From an uncultured bacterium (GTDB taxonomy: Bacteria > Cyanobacteriota > Vampirovibrionia > Gastranaerophilales > Gastranaerophilaceae), in the NCBI GenBank assembly GCA_949283255.1, contig CASDRS010000004.1, positions 1-64,000 of the forward strand: a stretch of DNA of 64,000 bases, in the 5' to 3' direction. The position numbers and the translations under genes are program-made. Below the pieces are notes generated by a model. The model searched no databases and was not told the origin of the DNA. It saw nothing but the letters and a program-made list of their open reading frames with translations. Every line of letters begins with the position of its first letter. Positions within the stretch are counted from its first letter, which is position 1. Below, piece by piece: positions 27,606 to 36,084 of this stretch.

Positions 27606-28640
27606 TTAGAATTGTTTTAAGAATCTGACATCATCATTAAAGAACAATCTAATATCATCAATCGCGTACTTAAGCATTGCGAGTCTTTCAATCCCCATAC
27701 CGAAAGCAAAGCCTGAATATACTTCAGGATCAATACCGACACCACGCAATACATTAGGGTCAACCATACCGCATCCCAAAACTTCTAACCAACCGGTTCC
27801 GGAACAAGTACGGCAGCCTTTACCCTGACACATAATACACTGAACATCAACTTCAGCAGAAGGCTCAGTAAACGGGAAGAAGCTGTTTCTAAATCTTGTA
27901 GGTCTGCTTGAACCGAAATAAAGTCTGATAAACTCGTTCAAAACGCCTTTCAAATCCCCAAATGTAATATCTTTATCAATATACAAACCTTCGATTTGAT
28001 GGAAGAAATTATTTTTTCTTGCATTTATATTTTCGTTTCGATAAACACGCCCTGGAGAAATAACTCTAATAGGAGGCTTTTGGTCTTCCATAACGTGAAT
28101 TTGAGCGCCTGAAGTTTGGCTTCTAAGCACAACATTAGGGGCTAAGGTTGTAAAGAAAGTATCTTGAACATCACGAGCAGGGTGATCCTTTGGAATATTT
28201 AACATATCAAAGTTAAAATATTCAGTCTCAACCTCAGGCGAATCCTTACTTTCAACAACAGAAAAACCTAAACTCTGGAAAATAGACACAATTTCATTTG
28301 TAGTTGAAGTAAGCGGGTGAACCTTCCCTCTAGGAATAAATTTCCCTGGCAAAGTAACATCCAAACGTTCTTTTGCTAACTTCTCATTTAATTCCTTCTT
28401 ATAAAATTCATCGTGCTTAACTTTAATTGTAGATTCAAGTTTGGCTGTAATTTCATTAGCTAAAGAACCAACAATTCTTTTGTCAGCATCAGACAAATTT
28501 TTCAAATTTTTCTTAATTTCATTAAATTCACCTTTACGGCTCAAATATTTAGCTCTTACCTCATCAAGATCACTTAAAGAGCTAGCTTTTTCTAAATCAT
28601 TCAATGCATCTGAGTAAATTTTTTCCAGTTGTTCTTTCAT
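27606..28640 (-). CDS. pheS: Phenylalanyl-tRNA synthetase alpha subunit
   Basis: A 344-aa catalytic subunit of the PheST heterotetramer. An N-terminal coiled coil (~1-85) precedes the class II core with motif 2 (RVYRNENINARKNNFFHQIEG in part) and motif 3 (GFAFGMGIERLAMLKY). A Cys-rich insert (CIMCQGKGCRTCSGTGW) resembles the zinc-like element in many bacterial PheS. pheT is not adjacent. It lies 11 bases downstream of an MBL-fold gene in a kdsA-led operon. Confidence 0.96.
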   Translation of the reverse strand: MKEQLEKIYSDALNDLEKASSLSDLDEVRAKYLSRKGEFNEIKKNLKNLSDADKRIVGSLANEITAKLESTIKVKHDEFYKKELNEKLAKERLDVTLPGKFIPRGKVHPLTSTTNEIVSIFQSLGFSVVESKDSPEVETEYFNFDMLNIPKDHPARDVQDTFFTTLAPNVVLRSQTSGAQIHVMEDQKPPIRVISPGRVYRNENINARKNNFFHQIEGLYIDKDITFGDLKGVLNEFIRLYFGSSRPTRFRNSFFPFTEPSAEVDVQCIMCQGKGCRTCSGTGWLEVLGCGMVDPNVLRGVGIDPEVYSGFAFGMGIERLAMLKYAIDDIRLFFNDDVRFLKQF

Positions 28641-28651
28641 TATTATCCTCT

Positions 28652-29272
28652 TTATCTGTTAATTTCATTATGAATTTTTTCATATCCGATAGTAGTACTC
28701 TCGCCATGTCCCGGATAAACTTTTATCTTATCATCAAGTTTAAATATAACATCAAGCAAACTATGTCTAATTTTTTCGAAATTGCCACCAAACAAATCTG
28801 TTCGTCCATAAGCATCCTTAAACAAAGTATCACCCGAAAATAAATTATTTTCAATTAAATAACAAACACCACCTTCAGTGTGCCCCGGTGTCGCTATTAC
28901 TTTTATATCAATATTACCAAAGCTCAATTTACTGTTTTCATCAATATACTCATCAATTTTCGGCGGTTCAACATGAGGGAATGCAAAAAATCTTGCAAAC
29001 TCATTAATATTTTCAATCATAATTTTATCACCGACATTAGCAAACACCTTTGCTGATAAAGCTTCCTTCATCTTATTAACACCTAAAACATGATCAAAAT
29101 GTCCGTGAGTTAAAAGAATATACTTAACATTTAATCCTAATTGCTTAACGTCATTAAGTAATTCCTGATTATAATCAGAACAATCAATAAGGATAGCTTC
29201 CTTTGAAGATTCATCCCATATTAAGTAGTTATTAGCATCTATTGGCCCGGCAATATAAGTTTTCATCTTCAT
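28652..29272 (-). CDS. Metallo-beta-lactamase-fold hydrolase (glyoxalase II-like)
   Basis: A 206-aa metal-dependent hydrolase. The first zinc motif THGHFDH is clear (~residues 56-62), with later ligands in ATPGHTEGGVCY, FSGDTLF and YPGHGEST. Length fits the small YcbL-type subgroup, which hydrolyses thioesters such as S-lactoylglutathione. Substrate is not provable here. It follows kdsA by three bases and precedes pheS by 11. Confidence 0.9.
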   Translation of the reverse strand: MKMKTYIAGPIDANNYLIWDESSKEAILIDCSDYNQELLNDVKQLGLNVKYILLTHGHFDHVLGVNKMKEALSAKVFANVGDKIMIENINEFARFFAFPHVEPPKIDEYIDENSKLSFGNIDIKVIATPGHTEGGVCYLIENNLFSGDTLFKDAYGRTDLFGGNFEKIRHSLLDVIFKLDDKIKVYPGHGESTTIGYEKIHNEINR

Positions 29273-29275
29273 AAA

Positions 29276-30091
29276 TTAACGTCTCACTAACTCAAAAATA
29301 TCACGACAAACAGTAAAGAGCTTTTCAGCATCTTTTAACGGAACCATATTAGGACCATCAGAAAGAGCCTTATCAGGCTCAGGATGAATTTCAAAGAATA
29401 AAACATCTGCACCTGCACCCATAGCAGCCTTAGCCAGAGGCGGAACAAAAGTTCTGTCTCCACCCGAAGAATTTCCGTTAGCTCCAGGTAACTGAACACT
29501 GTGAGTAGCATCAAATACAACTGGATAACCAAATTTATGCATTATTGGAATACTTCTGAAATCTACAACCAAATTATTATATCCAAAAGTAGTCCCTCTA
29601 TCAGTCAACAAAATATTCTTATTTCCCACAGACTCAACTTTCTTGACCAAAGAGCCCATCTGTTCAGGGGCTAGGAACTGACCTTTTTTGATATTAATAA
29701 TTCTGCCAGTCTTAGCTGCAGCAACCAACAAATCTGTCTGACGGCATAAAAAGGCTGGAATTTGAAGAATATCTGCAACTTCTGCAACAACCGCAGCCTG
29801 TTCAGGAGTATGAATGTCAGTAATAATTGGCAAATCAAACTTATCCTTAATAGACTGGAGCATTTCTAAACCTTTATCAATTCCAGGGCCTCTGAAGGAA
29901 TCAATAGAAGAGCGATTGGCTTTATCAAAAGAAGCCTTAAATACGTAATTTATACCTAATTTAGACGTTATAGCCTTCAATGTACCGGCAATTTCTTCTA
30001 TAATATCCTGACTTTCTATAACACAAGGACCTGCAAGAATAGTCAACTTATCTGAACCAATTTCAAAATTTTTTAATTTTACTGTATTCAT
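29276..30091 (-). CDS. kdsA: 3-deoxy-8-phosphooctulonate synthase
   Basis: A 271-aa cytosolic aldolase that condenses phosphoenolpyruvate and arabinose-5-phosphate to Kdo-8-phosphate, the first step of Kdo synthesis for lipopolysaccharide. [18 protein letters not shown] and TDIHTPEQA are intact. The family-typical [10 protein letters not shown] follows. I chose the ATG at 30091 ([12 protein letters not shown]), which has AGAGGG at correct spacing; the frame also opens 8 codons earlier. It heads the kdsA-MBL-pheS operon. It implies an LPS-bearing outer membrane. Confidence 0.96.
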   Translation of the reverse strand: MNTVKLKNFEIGSDKLTILAGPCVIESQDIIEEIAGTLKAITSKLGINYVFKASFDKANRSSIDSFRGPGIDKGLEMLQSIKDKFDLPIITDIHTPEQAAVVAEVADILQIPAFLCRQTDLLVAAAKTGRIINIKKGQFLAPEQMGSLVKKVESVGNKNILLTDRGTTFGYNNLVVDFRSIPIMHKFGYPVVFDATHSVQLPGANGNSSGGDRTFVPPLAKAAMGAGADVLFFEIHPEPDKALSDGPNMVPLKDAEKLFTVCRDIFELVRR

Positions 30092-30115
30092 AATCCCTCT
30101 TCTTTCTACACCCAA

Positions 30116-30144
30116 ATTATATTAAAAACAAACAATAATTACAA
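30116..30144 (-). promoter_or_regulatory. Promoter of the kdsA operon
   Basis: On the minus strand TTGTAA (30139-30144), a 17-base spacer and a perfect TATAAT (30116-30121) lie 24 bases before the kdsA start. Confidence 0.65.
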
Positions 30145-30223
30145 GCGACTTAAGCACAACAGGCAATGTAAATCTAAAGAATATCAAGTATACTATAGAC
30201 GCAAAGAATAAGGAGAAATTTAT

Positions 30224-30556
30224 ATGATAAATCTACTGGTAAAATGGGTAGCATTTGCACTCGTCATAATGTTTGTAGCTTGGATTATACCTGGGATCAC
30301 AATAGAAAACTTTTGGACAGCAATGGTTGCAGCGGTTGTAATAGCACTAATTAACGCACTTATTAAGCCCCTACTTATATATTTAACTCTTCCTATCAAT
30401 ATCTTGACGCTTGGGGTATTTACACTCGTAATAAATGCACTTTTATTTATGTTTGCAGCATACATAGTCCCAGGGATAGAAATTAGCGGATTTGTAAGTG
30501 CATTGCTTGGCTCAATACTACTTTCAATACTTGGGGCCGCAATTGCCTTTATTTAG
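30224..30556 (+). CDS. Small four-helix membrane protein (phage-holin superfamily IV type)
   Basis: A 110-aa protein that is nearly all hydrophobic, with about four membrane segments and the repeated IVPGI(E/T)I motif (WIIPGITIE, YIVPGIEIS). It matches the 'phage holin family' (DUF/4-TMS) proteins common in bacterial chromosomes. Nothing phage-like surrounds it, so lysis is unlikely to be its role. AAGGAG precedes the ATG. Its 3' end overlaps the convergent transporter gene by eight bases. Confidence 0.82.
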   Translation: MINLLVKWVAFALVIMFVAWIIPGITIENFWTAMVAAVVIALINALIKPLLIYLTLPINILTLGVFTLVINALLFMFAAYIVPGIEISGFVSALLGSILLSILGAAIAFI

Positions 30557-31442
30557 CCCTGGCTCTCTTGACCTCAGATAAAATAACAGCAAAAATCAGA
30601 GCAACACAACCTAAAAGCTCTCTTAAGGTCATTGTTTCATTCAACAAAAGCATTCCTCCTAATACAGCAAACACTGATTCCAGAGAAAAAATCAATGATG
30701 CAATAACAGGAGGAGTATGCTTTTGTCCAAAAATTTGAAGAGTATAAGCAACCCCGCAAGTTACAACACCAGCATAAAAAATAGGTACTCTGCAAGCCCA
30801 AATAGACCCAAATGAAATTTTCTCAAATATACAAACAAAAAGAAATGACAAAAAACTTACTACAAAAAATTGCAAACAAGATAATTTTGCCGCATTAGTT
30901 TTCTGAGAAAAATGATCTACAACAAGAATATGAACACCATAAAAGAATGCTGAAATCAACAAAATTCCATCATAAATATTAAATACACTACCAGGCTTAT
31001 AACACAAAAAATATAAGCCTAAAACAGCAATAAAAATACTAATAATTACATTTCTATTAAGTTTCAACCCTAAAAAAACAGAAATTATAGGCACAAAAAT
31101 CAAATAAAGAGCAGAAATAAATCCAGCCTTTCCTGCAGGGACAAACTTCATACAAATTTGTTGTATAGACATTGCACAAAATAAAACTGCACCACACGAC
31201 AACCCGCCAAAAAATAAATCTTTATGTTGAATATGTTTTTCCTCTTGAGTTCTATGATCTCCCACTATAAATTTAAAAAATACAATCACAGGTAATAAGC
31301 TTATCCCACCTAAAAAACTTCTGACAGCATTAAAAGTAAAAGGCCCTAAATATTCTGTTCCCGCCCTCTGAGCAACAAAAGAAACACCCCAAATAAACGC
31401 CGTCAATATTAATGCAACATTTCCAACAAAACGTCTGCTCAT
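30549..31442 (-). CDS. DMT-superfamily (EamA) transporter
   Basis: A 297-aa inner-membrane protein with about ten membrane segments arranged as two EamA repeats. Visible family marks are the N-terminal ALILTAFIWGVSFVAQRAG and the second-half SLIFSLESVFAVLGGMLLLNE (in part), where the Pro/Glu-type helix break occurs. Likely exports metabolites or amino acids; substrate unknown. It converges with the small 4-TM gene. Confidence 0.88.
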   Translation of the reverse strand: MSRRFVGNVALILTAFIWGVSFVAQRAGTEYLGPFTFNAVRSFLGGISLLPVIVFFKFIVGDHRTQEEKHIQHKDLFFGGLSCGAVLFCAMSIQQICMKFVPAGKAGFISALYLIFVPIISVFLGLKLNRNVIISIFIAVLGLYFLCYKPGSVFNIYDGILLISAFFYGVHILVVDHFSQKTNAAKLSCLQFFVVSFLSFLFVCIFEKISFGSIWACRVPIFYAGVVTCGVAYTLQIFGQKHTPPVIASLIFSLESVFAVLGGMLLLNETMTLRELLGCVALIFAVILSEVKRARAK

Positions 31443-31514
31443 AAAATCCTCTCAAAAAATATTATATTCAAGATTTCGCCTAAAATCAAGAAACCAAAAT
31501 TACAACATAAATAA

Positions 31515-31550
31515 AATAGGAGTAAATCATAACTGATCTACTCCATAAAT
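31515..31550 (-). terminator. Probable terminator of the pilin operon
   Basis: On the minus strand GGAGTA-g-ATCA-gtta-TGAT-t-TACTCC forms a stem with one mismatch, followed by the U-rich TATTTTATTTAT. It lies 25 bases after the last pilin gene. Confidence 0.6.
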
Positions 31551-31574
31551 AAAATCAATACGAAAATCTAAAAA

Positions 31575-32195
31575 TTATTTTTCATTTTCAATCATATTTG
31601 TTGAACCAACATACTCCCTTGCCATTATTCCATCAACCTTCATTTTTCCGTCAGCTCTAACCTTTATTTCAAACCTATCAGGCTGCTTGCAAGCAGAAGT
31701 ATCAGTTTCGGAATCCATACAATTTGGCTCTTTTTCACCATTAACATCAACTAATATTGATTCAAAAATCTCTTGATTGGCAAAATCAGTAGCAGGAATA
31801 ATCCATTTTACCCCATCTGTAGTAACAAAAGATGGATTATTCCAATCAGCTGTAGCTACACAATTAGAATCACCCGACAATGTATTTAACTTTAATGCAA
31901 AAAGCTGACAAAATTTATTAATTCCGGAATATGTAATACCATTAAACTCAACTTCATCAACATTATCAAAACCTACCCTATCTTCAACAAAAGGATATGA
32001 TTCTTCATCATTAACCAACTCAGAAACAATACGTTCAGTCAAATAATAAGTTTTCTTGAACATAACCTTACTCTTGTTTGGTCTCAAACGACTAATTGCA
32101 GGCATCAAAAGAGTAGCAATTATGGATATTATAGTAAGACAGACCATCATCTCCGCCAAAGTGAATCCTTTACGTCTGTTAAATATATTTTTCAT
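31575..32195 (-). CDS. Type IV pilin-like protein, 'FC..L' family
   Basis: A 206-aa prepilin. MKNIFNRRKG precedes the cleavage point and FTLAEMMVCLTIISIIATLLMP forms the N-terminal helix (in part), with Gly at -1 and Glu at +5. The globular part shows FCQLFALKLNTLSG, a paired Cys, and DGVKWIIP. A similar pattern occurs in the divergent 38452-39444 pilin, so the two form one family. I start at the ATG at 32195 with GAAAGGA upstream, rather than the TTG three codons earlier. It is last in the four-gene pilin operon. It is probably a minor pilin or pseudopilin. Confidence 0.85.
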   Translation of the reverse strand: MKNIFNRRKGFTLAEMMVCLTIISIIATLLMPAISRLRPNKSKVMFKKTYYLTERIVSELVNDEESYPFVEDRVGFDNVDEVEFNGITYSGINKFCQLFALKLNTLSGDSNCVATADWNNPSFVTTDGVKWIIPATDFANQEIFESILVDVNGEKEPNCMDSETDTSACKQPDRFEIKVRADGKMKVDGIMAREYVGSTNMIENEK

Positions 32196-32219
32196 CGTAA
32201 ACAAGTCCTTTCTTTAATA

Positions 32220-35048
32220 TTACCACATAATTACAACTGCACCTGGATAACCGCTTGTTGCTGCAGTTTCTTCATATTGTTCTTCCGGCGTCTTACCATT
32301 CTTAGTACATACCTCTAAGTTGTTTATAACTGCCTGAGAGAAATTAGTGTAACCTTCCCAAGGATCATAATGAGAACCCTGAGGAGTATATGTATCTCCC
32401 TCTACGTTTGGAATCTCAACATTATATAAAGTTGGGTCATAAGACACTCCATAACCTTCGGAATGGTAAGTAAAATACTGAGGTCTTAAGAAACAATCAT
32501 GTCTAACCCAACCGCCATTACCACCGTTGCCGAGATGAGACACAACTTCGCCATTTTCAATCAGAGATAAATCTGACAAGAACGATATTTCCTGGAACTC
32601 AGACTCTTCTCCAAGATATGAATTATCTTCATAATTTGAAGAATACTTAGCTTCCGGGGCTTTAGTTCTGTCGTGCGCATAATCATATATATCCTTATTG
32701 GACAATCTTATATAATCATACCCCATGCCAACATGAGATCTGCCACCAATACCACCTGAAGCCTGAATTTTTACATCACAATTTTCATTGTTTTCATCAC
32801 AGGCAGTTTCAAGAATCGTAGCTTCACCATTATTTCCGGCTACAGTACTACCAGGATCTATTTCGAAAGCAGTACCCCCGCGCCCAGGATTTAATTTCAA
32901 ACCAGCAGTTCCGAAAGATCTTGCAAACAACGTTTTATAAGAACCGGCACTACCTCTCTCACCATAATATAATTGCATCTTGCTAGAATAGTGAGCCAAG
33001 GTTATTCCGATATCTAAATTAGTATTAAAAACATATTTTGGTCTTGGACATTCATAGTATGGATCATTATATAAAAGACCCGGACTAGATGCAACTAAAT
33101 CACCATCACCTTGCTGCAGTGGTCCATAAGCAACGGCATAAGGACCAGAACACCTCATATATGTAGATCCAGTTGGTTTTTTCATAGTTGCAGAACCACT
33201 TTTTCCTTTAAGACCAAGCGGCTCTTCTTCTGTTTTAGAAGCACAATATGAATCCGGATCAGCATATGGATTAACTAATGTAAGATCATCCGTAAGCAGA
33301 TCTCTAGTAGAATATCCGCCTAAACCACCTTTACCAGGTGCAAATGAAGATGAATCAGTCATATCAGGGTTTGTTGTAGAATATAAATTACATACGTTAT
33401 TTTTACAAACTTTTAACCCTTCACCATTCTTTACACCAAAGGCATTCTCAAAATATGGCAAACCTCCATCAAGCCCCCTGGAAGCACCATATTGGTCTGT
33501 TTCTCTTTGAATACAATTCCTTGGATCATAGGACTTAAAAAGATTTACTACAGGATATTCTTTAAAGTATAAAGAGTTTACCTTATCTCCATAGTAATCA
33601 AATATTCCATACATACCAAGTTTATCTACATATTCATAAGTACATGTATCTAAAATATCATTTCCTTCCTCATCTTTATCGCAAACTTTAACTCTTTCTT
33701 TAAAATAAGCATCATAATTTGACGATGCAATATACCCACTAGAAGTCTTTTCAGCACTTTGAATAGGAACACCCTCAATGTCTTTACAATTTGTGCCATC
33801 AGGACAAGCCTCATCATAAGTCAACAAGGTTCCTGGGTATGAGCTAGTATAATCTATACCAATTTTTAAACCCACAAGACAATCAACACCTTCGCCCTTA
33901 TATTTATCCTGAAAATCCGGCGAATGGAAAATAGGATCATCCCAATCAATTGTCTTATTTACATCTGCATCACCAGATGGAGTAAGCGCATAACGTTTAC
34001 CTAATTTATAACTATAACCCAAATCATAGTCAAATAGCGGAGATACTAATAAACCGCCTTTACCGCCTAAACCACCGTCACAGCTTATCGTCTCTTCTCT
34101 TGGCCAATATTTAGCCAGTAGCCAAGGACAGTTTTTGTAAAGCGGAGGCCTTTGCTGACAATAACTACCAGCACCGCTAGCATTAGAATAATCTTTATAC
34201 TGCAACATCTTTGATGAAGATGAATCAACCGCAAACGATATACTATAACTTTTAAGCCGTTTTAAACAGTCCTCCGGAGTCAAGCCGGTTGTAGAACCGC
34301 CTGAATACTGGCAATAAGAGTCATACCAATAAAATACATCAGCATCATCAGTGTCAGATTTTTCATTTTGAGATTTCATTAGATAATTCTGTTTATATTT
34401 GCCTCCTGCAGCACCACTACCCGCATAATCATACACGGCAAATTTAAAATTATTATCTTTAAAGAATTTTCTTAACCATTTAACAGACAAGCTTACATCA
34501 TCAAACTTGAAACCATGAATATAATCTTCAGTTAACCCTGTACTTGTATTATCTTTCAACAAAGAAAGAACTGAAGAACAATAAGTATCATCAACATAGG
34601 AGTTTTTACCATCAGGACATCTGGTCAACACTTGGCGATTTACACCTGTAGTTGTATCATTCAAACCAGTCCATACATCTTCAGTATCAACGTTTTGGTT
34701 TGCATTACCACCTGCGCCACCGCCACCAATAAGTTGAACATACAAATATGAAGTATTTTTTGGAGCTTCAAACTTACACTCGGTAAAAGCCGGATTAACG
34801 GTCTGATTATTTTCAAATATCAAACTTTTACCTGAATACATTATTTCATGTAACAATCCATCATCATTATTACGATAGCATATATATGTTCCATGAACAC
34901 TTCTTCTAGGCTTTAATTTATGTTTTCTTGTTATAATAGTTGTTGAACTTGCAAAAACCAAGGACAACACAACCAACAAAAGCATTACTTCAATTAATGT
35001 AAATGCTTTTTTTATATCATATTGTTTGCTATTTTTGAAAATATTCAT
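32220..35048 (-). CDS. Giant glycine-rich type IV pseudopilin (942 aa)
   Basis: A 942-aa protein with a prepilin N-terminus: a 15-residue leader ending KKA, then FTLIEVMLLLVVLSLVFASS with Glu at +5. Ala, not Gly, is at -1. A shared segment follows: HGTYICYRNNDDG, then C-x-F-x-A-P-K and YLYVQLIGGGGAGG. The remaining ~830 residues are rich in Gly, Tyr, Asp and Cys and end GYPGAVVIMW, the same end as the two upstream paralogues. Normal pilins are 120-250 aa. The start lies 14 bases from AAGGAG, with a two-codon ATG-ACA-TAA in between, so initiation may be weak. It may be a surface or tip adhesin. Confidence 0.85.
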   Translation of the reverse strand: MNIFKNSKQYDIKKAFTLIEVMLLLVVLSLVFASSTTIITRKHKLKPRRSVHGTYICYRNNDDGLLHEIMYSGKSLIFENNQTVNPAFTECKFEAPKNTSYLYVQLIGGGGAGGNANQNVDTEDVWTGLNDTTTGVNRQVLTRCPDGKNSYVDDTYCSSVLSLLKDNTSTGLTEDYIHGFKFDDVSLSVKWLRKFFKDNNFKFAVYDYAGSGAAGGKYKQNYLMKSQNEKSDTDDADVFYWYDSYCQYSGGSTTGLTPEDCLKRLKSYSISFAVDSSSSKMLQYKDYSNASGAGSYCQQRPPLYKNCPWLLAKYWPREETISCDGGLGGKGGLLVSPLFDYDLGYSYKLGKRYALTPSGDADVNKTIDWDDPIFHSPDFQDKYKGEGVDCLVGLKIGIDYTSSYPGTLLTYDEACPDGTNCKDIEGVPIQSAEKTSSGYIASSNYDAYFKERVKVCDKDEEGNDILDTCTYEYVDKLGMYGIFDYYGDKVNSLYFKEYPVVNLFKSYDPRNCIQRETDQYGASRGLDGGLPYFENAFGVKNGEGLKVCKNNVCNLYSTTNPDMTDSSSFAPGKGGLGGYSTRDLLTDDLTLVNPYADPDSYCASKTEEEPLGLKGKSGSATMKKPTGSTYMRCSGPYAVAYGPLQQGDGDLVASSPGLLYNDPYYECPRPKYVFNTNLDIGITLAHYSSKMQLYYGERGSAGSYKTLFARSFGTAGLKLNPGRGGTAFEIDPGSTVAGNNGEATILETACDENNENCDVKIQASGGIGGRSHVGMGYDYIRLSNKDIYDYAHDRTKAPEAKYSSNYEDNSYLGEESEFQEISFLSDLSLIENGEVVSHLGNGGNGGWVRHDCFLRPQYFTYHSEGYGVSYDPTLYNVEIPNVEGDTYTPQGSHYDPWEGYTNFSQAVINNLEVCTKNGKTPEEQYEETAATSGYPGAVVIMW

Positions 35049-35085
35049 ACTCTTATGTCATACTCCTTTATAAATATTCAAATTT

Positions 35086-36072
35086 CTACCAAGCTATAAC
35101 AACTGCTCCATTACCACCATCTTCACCAATACCACCACCAGTACCAGGTGCTGGATCCGTAGCAGCAATACCATCCTCTATCTCCAAAGCCTCAATATAA
35201 GTATCAAATCCTGAAGATTGACGTTCCCCAGTAAAATTACCTTGAACTTGTAATGCTAAAGTATAGAGCGCCTCATATTGAAGCAAATCATCATCCGAAT
35301 CGAGGCGTTTGCTGTAAGACAAAACTACATTTGATAGATCTTCTCTATTATTATCTCGATATTCATAAAAAGCGGTGTCAAAAGGCACAGCATCCTCAGC
35401 TTCGTCCGATAGGGAATCGCCGTTCGCAGTACAATACCCAACAATTAATTGTCTTGCTTCATTATCGACACGACAATATGGGTCTCTACGGCAGGTGTAT
35501 CTGGCATAACTAACTGAACAATCCTTAACAAGAAGCATATCACCAGAATTACTTCTTCCACCATCAAGTCTTATAACATCATGATTATTAGAATTTGCAT
35601 CTACAAGATACGTTTGTCCCCCAAAATCGTCATCTACAAGATTATTCGCAGGGTTAAAAGTAGCTCCTCTACCGGGATAAATATGTAATACATGAGTTGT
35701 CGTAGTTAAAAATATACTTTTATAAATTCCTGCAGATCCACCGTACATAGCGCCACCAGCACCTCCACCACCTACAGCATTTATTACAAGATACTGTGCA
35801 GTTTGTTTAGGTTCAAACGTGCAATACCCCTCTGTGGGATGAAAATCGTTTACAAGAACATTTTCTGAAACATATCGCTGGGTAAGATTTCCGGCATTAT
35901 CATAATAACATTCAAATCGGCCATGAGCAGGCAAAGCTACTTTTCTTTTAAACTTCTGGGTAAAAACATTTGAAGCTGCAGCAATAAATATAGCCACGAT
36001 TGCCATTGTTACAACAACCTCAAATAGAGAAAAGCCATATTTATTCTTTTTTAATAAAGTATTTGATAGCAT
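35086..36072 (-). CDS. Glycine-rich type IV pseudopilin (328 aa)
   Basis: The smallest of the three glycine-rich paralogues. The 13-residue leader ends KYG; the helix FSLFEVVVTMAIVAIFIAAA has Glu at +5. The shared module follows: HGRFECYYDNAGN, then CTFEPKQTAQYLVINAVGGG (in part). A short Gly-rich domain ends with GGGIGEDGGNGAVVIAW. I start at the ATG at 36072, eight bases after AAAGGA. The ATG three codons earlier touches that site and is less likely. It follows the 715-aa gene by 12 bases. It gives the minimal domain of the family; the larger paralogues appear to be expanded by insertions. Confidence 0.85.
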   Translation of the reverse strand: MLSNTLLKKNKYGFSLFEVVVTMAIVAIFIAAASNVFTQKFKRKVALPAHGRFECYYDNAGNLTQRYVSENVLVNDFHPTEGYCTFEPKQTAQYLVINAVGGGGAGGAMYGGSAGIYKSIFLTTTTHVLHIYPGRGATFNPANNLVDDDFGGQTYLVDANSNNHDVIRLDGGRSNSGDMLLVKDCSVSYARYTCRRDPYCRVDNEARQLIVGYCTANGDSLSDEAEDAVPFDTAFYEYRDNNREDLSNVVLSYSKRLDSDDDLLQYEALYTLALQVQGNFTGERQSSGFDTYIEALEIEDGIAATDPAPGTGGGIGEDGGNGAVVIAW

Positions 36073-36084
36073 ACGATTCATCCT

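Noticed and set aside
30224-30556. Prophage remnant suggested by the holin-type protein
   Set aside because: The 4-TM family is common in ordinary chromosomes, and no integrase, capsid, tail or lysis gene is nearby.
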